Shown in pieces: positions 32,403 to 35,657 of a DNA stretch of 35,657 bases. Location of the stretch: NCBI RefSeq assembly GCF_000374025.1, contig NZ_KB893209.1:1-35657 (forward strand), given 5' to 3'. The stretch comes from Spirosoma panaciterrae DSM 21099. Its GTDB lineage: Bacteria > Bacteroidota > Bacteroidia > Cytophagales > Spirosomataceae. Position 1 is the stretch's first letter; every line of letters starts with the position of its first letter. The position numbers were made by a program, and so were the translations under genes. The notes under the pieces were generated by a model that searched no databases, was not told where the DNA came from, and worked only from the letters and a program-made list of their open reading frames with translations.

Positions 32403-34106
32403 CTAATCCAATAAATCCTTTCGCACAACCCAGTCCTGCCAATCCGTTATAAGCTGTATTTCAGCAATGATTCCGCTCTGTCTAAATTGTGGTAAGAGTG
32501 GCGAATGGCGGAATTCCCAGGGCGTTAGTACAATTGCATCCTTGGGCTCAATCTGGTCTCCAGTAATATCACAAAAGAAATGATCTCGTCCAGACATGTC
32601 AGCAAGCGTGATAGCCTCTTCGACCCGGGTTTTCTGGTCACGCTGCTCGGGCCATTCGAAACGTGGATGAAACCGCACAGGTATTCCTAACTGCTCTATG
32701 GCTTTTATCGATCGCTCTAACTCAGGGGGAATCATACGACGATGACGCCTACCGTTTAGCATTAGCATTGCATTTGGACCATGATGCTCTAACATCTGTA
32801 GCCACGCAGTATCGGCACTTGGGGCGAAACCAACCTTCGAAGTTGCTGAAGAGGCCGAGTACAAATGCCCCCAAACGACCTTCTGGGGGACGACGCGTTC
32901 TAACCCGGCAGGAACGTTTAATCTACAGCCAAATACTTCACGACTACCAGGTTTTGCATCACCACCATTAGGAGTAGCTATTACATGCCAAGGCAGCAGA
33001 CGGTCGCGCCAGACAGTTGGAAAAGCGCGAGGTAATAAGCTCACCAAGCCGCCCGCCGATTGGGCGGCTTCTAAAAGCTGACGGCGCATTCGTAGAAAGT
33101 CTTTAAACGCTTCGTCGAGCCCTTCACCAACTAACCAAGGCAACGCTTTAAAATCGAGTTTTGCCTCCATAGCCTCTATATCTGCACCAATTTCTTCTAA
33201 AGCAGTTCGCCCCCACAGCCGACGTGAAAGTTCATCTACCAAAGCAGCCGCTTCCTCATCGGGCATGTCAAAGCGACCTGCCTTGCCGAGTTTTTCTATC
33301 ATTATGCTTAAACGGCGCTCAGGGGCAACTAAGCTGGCATCTGGCTTCGAACCTACTCCGAAAAAACGACCGCAAAGAGCTGTCACAAACAAAGCTGCTG
33401 CAAGATTTGGGTTTAAAACAACCAACCCTTTTTTATCTGTCGAGCAACCAAGCACACCGCACACAGCTTCAATAGTTCGGTATGGCCCTTCCTGAGGAAG
33501 GGAATGTACATATCTTTTCATTACTGCAAGAGAATCCTCTATTCCGAAGCAGTGTTCGATTGAAAAGGTCTGGCAACTCTGAGCCAAGCCTTCCATTTGT
33601 GCATTTCCACCCAGATGGATGACCTGATCACCAAGGCTCACAGGCGCATCAAGCTGGCCCATGAAGCTTTTCAAGTTCTTCGCCAACCGTGCCATTTCGA
33701 TGATATTCGGTGCTGGTTCTGCAATACCTAAACATCTGCGGTGAACGGAATTATCATAAATCTCAACCGGAAACCAGACGGGCTCACCGCATTTCTTAGC
33801 ATGAGCCAAAAGAGGATTGACGTTACTGGCCAGGATAAACAGGTCACGGAAACGACGCGCACCATAGTTAGTAAGGCATGTGTCGAGATAGTGACGCTTT
33901 TCGTGCCAGATACTGGAAGCGAACCAAAGCATTCGAGACCGCAGAATATCTTCTTTTGGTATATCCAAAAGCATCTTTGAGGGGTCTTCTCCGCGCACGG
34001 CTGCCCTTATCGCTTCATTTGCGATGGCAGCTTCACGCTCCATCAAATTCCCTGTTGTAGTCCAAATGGCCAGGGTCGCTGGGTCAAAATAAGCGGTAGG
34101 TATCAT
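32403..34106 (-). CDS. putative HEXXH zinc-metallopeptidase-like protein of a two-gene accessory cassette
   Basis: This 567-residue protein was not assigned to a named family. It has an HEKRH motif at residues 68-72 (SSIWHEKRHYLD), matching the zinc-binding HEXXH of gluzincin peptidases. QMEGLAQ (Glu172) is a candidate third ligand. There is no signal peptide or membrane helix, so it should be cytoplasmic. The remaining ~390 residues are of unknown fold, with Trp/Pro-rich patches such as AFPTVWRDRLLPWHV and VLTPWEFRHSPLL. Its start overlaps the upstream small gene by four bases (ATGA), showing strict co-translation. With an EACC1-like partner, an effector role in a conflict system is plausible. 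Without a structure the HEXXH could be coincidental. Confidence 0.7.
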   Translation of the reverse strand: MIPTAYFDPATLAIWTTTGNLMEREAAIANEAIRAAVRGEDPSKMLLDIPKEDILRSRMLWFASSIWHEKRHYLDTCLTNYGARRFRDLFILASNVNPLLAHAKKCGEPVWFPVEIYDNSVHRRCLGIAEPAPNIIEMARLAKNLKSFMGQLDAPVSLGDQVIHLGGNAQMEGLAQSCQTFSIEHCFGIEDSLAVMKRYVHSLPQEGPYRTIEAVCGVLGCSTDKKGLVVLNPNLAAALFVTALCGRFFGVGSKPDASLVAPERRLSIMIEKLGKAGRFDMPDEEAAALVDELSRRLWGRTALEEIGADIEAMEAKLDFKALPWLVGEGLDEAFKDFLRMRRQLLEAAQSAGGLVSLLPRAFPTVWRDRLLPWHVIATPNGGDAKPGSREVFGCRLNVPAGLERVVPQKVVWGHLYSASSATSKVGFAPSADTAWLQMLEHHGPNAMLMLNGRRHRRMIPPELERSIKAIEQLGIPVRFHPRFEWPEQRDQKTRVEEAITLADMSGRDHFFCDITGDQIEPKDAIVLTPWEFRHSPLLPQFRQSGIIAEIQLITDWQDWVVRKDLLD

Positions 34107-34444
34107 TCAGGTACCATCTGAGTCACTTCTAAATCAGACGTCTCACCCTGGAGCCGCCCCAGGGACTTCCCAACCATAGAGTCAGAGACAGAAACGACGC
34201 CTTTCCGTTTTTTTAGTTCCTCGCGTAGTGCCTTAAGAAATGTCAATGCCGCCGTGGCTGTCGAAAAAACAACTGTTATAAACCCCAGCAACTCTTGGAC
34301 CTCTGGTAAACCAACATTCATTGGCCTACTCGCATCTAAACTTGTGGGTTCTGAAATTTGGTCTATTTCTGGTCGTTCCTTCGCCCAAGCAAGGATTATT
34401 TCAATTTCTTGCTCTGAACCGGTCAAATCAATTGTAGTTGACAT
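34103..34444 (-). CDS. small protein resembling effector-associated constant component (EACC1-like)
   Basis: This 113-residue protein has a short alpha/beta N-terminus (SEQEIEIILAWAKERPEI), a central hydrophobic helix (about residues 48-70; ELLGFITVVFSTATAALTFL) and then a basic patch REELKKRKG leading into beta-like VVSVSDS. That order matches EACC1, the constant small component in predicted conflict systems found by comparative genomics. The match is by pattern only. It is the first gene of a two-gene unit and overlaps the HEXXH gene by four bases, which fits the known habit of EACC1 genes to sit next to their effector. A generic membrane-associated partner of the HEXXH protein is the alternative. 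Confidence 0.65.
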   Translation of the reverse strand: MSTTIDLTGSEQEIEIILAWAKERPEIDQISEPTSLDASRPMNVGLPEVQELLGFITVVFSTATAALTFLKALREELKKRKGVVSVSDSMVGKSLGRLQGETSDLEVTQMVPE

Positions 34445-34705
34445 TTAGGTAGTTCATTTAAGTGTAAAATGTTCGTTCAAGGCAATCGGCAATATTGATA
34501 CCAAGAAGTAGTAGGGTCGTTTATGGTGGAAACTAATACCATACTTCCTATTTTGCTGAATCACTTTATTAAGCGGTCTTAATCTAACCTGCTAACATAA
34601 TTTGGGGCCTTTGGCTTGTCGATGAGAGCTGATAAACGAGCAAAGCCACCTTGTTACGAGCCGGGCGCTCTGTCGCAGACAGATGAACCACGCGGAGTAA
34701 CTACC

Positions 34706-35044
34706 TTAAATAATTGGCCTAGGAACTACAGCCAGTGTTTCATGAAGCGAGGTTAGTATCGCTTTTAAGCCCGATTGCGAGCACCAATATTCGTTTATAA
34801 CACCGCTTGTCGAGTAAGTGGAAATGTTAAAGCCGTCTTCAATATCGTTGTACCAGATTACATGCTTTCCCAAAATGGCAACTACCCAAAAACCTTCTCC
34901 TTCATCTCCCATTGGATAATTCTGCCACTTTTGAGGAGGTATTTTGATGAATTCCCAAAAAGAGGACACCACTGTACCTTCAATATCTAATTCGCAGTCT
35001 AAAACTAGGTTCTGCAATTCGTCAGCAGATATTGGTTTCCACAT
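34706..35044 (-). CDS. orphan small cytoplasmic protein, possibly immunity-like
   Basis: This 112-residue acidic protein has no signal peptide or membrane helix and no family was recognised. The composition (many Trp and aromatic residues, FWVVAILGKHVIWYNDIEDGFNISTY) resembles small immunity proteins that neutralise toxins, but no toxin gene is beside it. The ATG at 35044 is preferred over 35077 because the upstream 11 residues (GTCNRKRES) look like read-back into the leader. It lies between the EACC1-like cassette and an IS630 element, on the same strand as the cassette but 261 bases away. Confidence 0.6.
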   Translation of the reverse strand: MWKPISADELQNLVLDCELDIEGTVVSSFWEFIKIPPQKWQNYPMGDEGEGFWVVAILGKHVIWYNDIEDGFNISTYSTSGVINEYWCSQSGLKAILTSLHETLAVVPRPII

Positions 35045-35438
35045 AGATTCTCTTTTTCTATTACACGTGCCCATCAAAGGCGTTTGTTTTGTCGCACGAA
35101 ACCCACCTAATTGTTCAGGATCGGCTATTGGCGCAGTTCTCGTGTCAACCGAAGCAGACTAACGAACCCAAAGTTTACCTACTGAGTCGCGCGACCTGTC
35201 GCCGGGACGATGGCAAACACGCTTTTTTACTGCTTTTGCGAGACACCCAACGCCAACAGGGGCTGATGGATGGACGCTACGTGCCTGAACACACGTACCT
35301 GCACCTTTACACCCTCGTTTGGTTGGGCTGTAGACTCTACCTCGGGACGTGCGTCCTGTCACACGGCAGCTACCCTGCGCGAAGCAAAACATTATTGATT
35401 CGTGAATAAGCTTATAATAAACGTATCTTGTTGTCGGT
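35045..35438. other. gene-free region next to the IS630 transposase
   Basis: Open frames exist on both strands (35089-35409 plus, 35159-35452 minus), but they overlap each other and show no domain, signal or compositional sign of coding. The segment contains two copies of a CCTGTCRC-centred motif (35187-35206 and 35343-35366). The left end of the IS630 element must lie here, but its terminal repeat could not be identified. Confidence 0.5.
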
Positions 35439-35657
35439 ATGGCAAAATACAAACAATCAGAGTACGAACTACTCCGCCGACGCTGTGTCGAACTGGATCA
35501 GCAGGGTTGGAAGCAGGGCCCTATTGCGCAAGCACTGGGCTTGACCCAAGGCTGGGTTAGTCAGACCCTCAAGAAATACCGACAGCAAGGCATAACAGCC
35601 TTGCAATGGCGAAAACCCACTGGAGCGCCCACTCGGTTAACAACCGACCAACTTGAT
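35439..35657 (+). CDS. IS630-family transposase, N-terminal part (cut by window edge)
   Basis: The first 73 codons of a transposase start at ATG 35439 and run off the right edge. The visible part is a helix-turn-helix DNA-binding domain (about residues 8-50): CVELDQQGWKQGPIAQALGL then TQGWVSQTLKKYRQQG. The LQWRKPTGAPTRLT segment after it is typical of the IS630 family linker. The catalytic DDE part lies outside the window, so completeness is unknown. Confidence 0.85.
   Translation, partial: MAKYKQSEYELLRRRCVELDQQGWKQGPIAQALGLTQGWVSQTLKKYRQQGITALQWRKPTGAPTRLTTDQLD

Noticed and set aside
32663..32971. 102-codon plus-strand frame inside the HEXXH gene
   Set aside because: It is a shadow of the much longer minus-strand gene, which has a coupled partner and consistent protein-like composition.
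35089..35452. overlapping open frames on both strands next to IS630
   Set aside because: They overlap each other, are Arg/Cys/Gly-rich on the minus strand, and contain copies of the non-coding CCTGTCRC motif.

Overview
The window looks like chromosomal DNA of a Bacteroidota bacterium, most likely a Spirosoma-like member of the Cytophagales. The evidence is a SusC/SusD outer-membrane pair, PorX (the type IX secretion response regulator), Bacteroidota-style lipoprotein signals, several TAnnTTTG promoter elements and almost no strong Shine-Dalgarno sequences. No rRNA, tRNA or CRISPR array was found by eye.

Layout. 1-2.6 kb: the tail of an ISL3-family transposase, two tandem YtxH-type small membrane proteins, and an orphan RND-efflux adaptor lipoprotein. 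2.6-5.4 kb (minus strand): a membrane pyrophosphatase carrying a C-terminal OmpA-like domain. 5.9-13.3 kb: a SusC/SusD nutrient-uptake pair followed by a secreted PIG-L-type deacetylase. 13.3-20.9 kb: a NudK-type Nudix hydrolase divergent from a DeoR regulator, a fused 5-oxoprolinase coupled to a UbiE-like methyltransferase, and a ROK-family regulator. 21-22.5 kb (minus): porX. 22.5-23.9 kb: a gene-free stretch with four successive intrinsic-terminator-like hairpins. 23.9-28.6 kb: a ScyD/ScyE-like lipoprotein, a LysM/RlpA-like wall protein, a small membrane protein coupled to a TIGR02757 protein, and an aldose 1-epimerase. 28.6-32.1 kb (minus): a secreted 3-keto-disaccharide hydrolase-like protein, a two-gene unit with a YHYH-domain lipoprotein, and an EthD-like secreted protein. 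32.4-35.0 kb (minus): an accessory segment with a translationally coupled two-gene cassette (a small protein resembling EACC1 plus a 567-residue protein with an HEXXH motif) and an orphan small protein. The window ends inside an IS630-family transposase.

How the genes fit together. Much of the core is carbohydrate and cell-envelope work: SusCD import, the PIG-L deacetylase, aldose epimerase, keto-sugar hydrolase, two sugar-type regulators (DeoR, ROK) and the LysM/RlpA wall protein. The two most interesting items are the OmpA-fused pyrophosphatase, which could tether an ion pump to peptidoglycan, and the putative conflict cassette near the right-hand transposon. The run of terminators after the porX promoter region may mark unrecognised small RNAs. 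All function calls come from reading motifs by eye; no database search was run.
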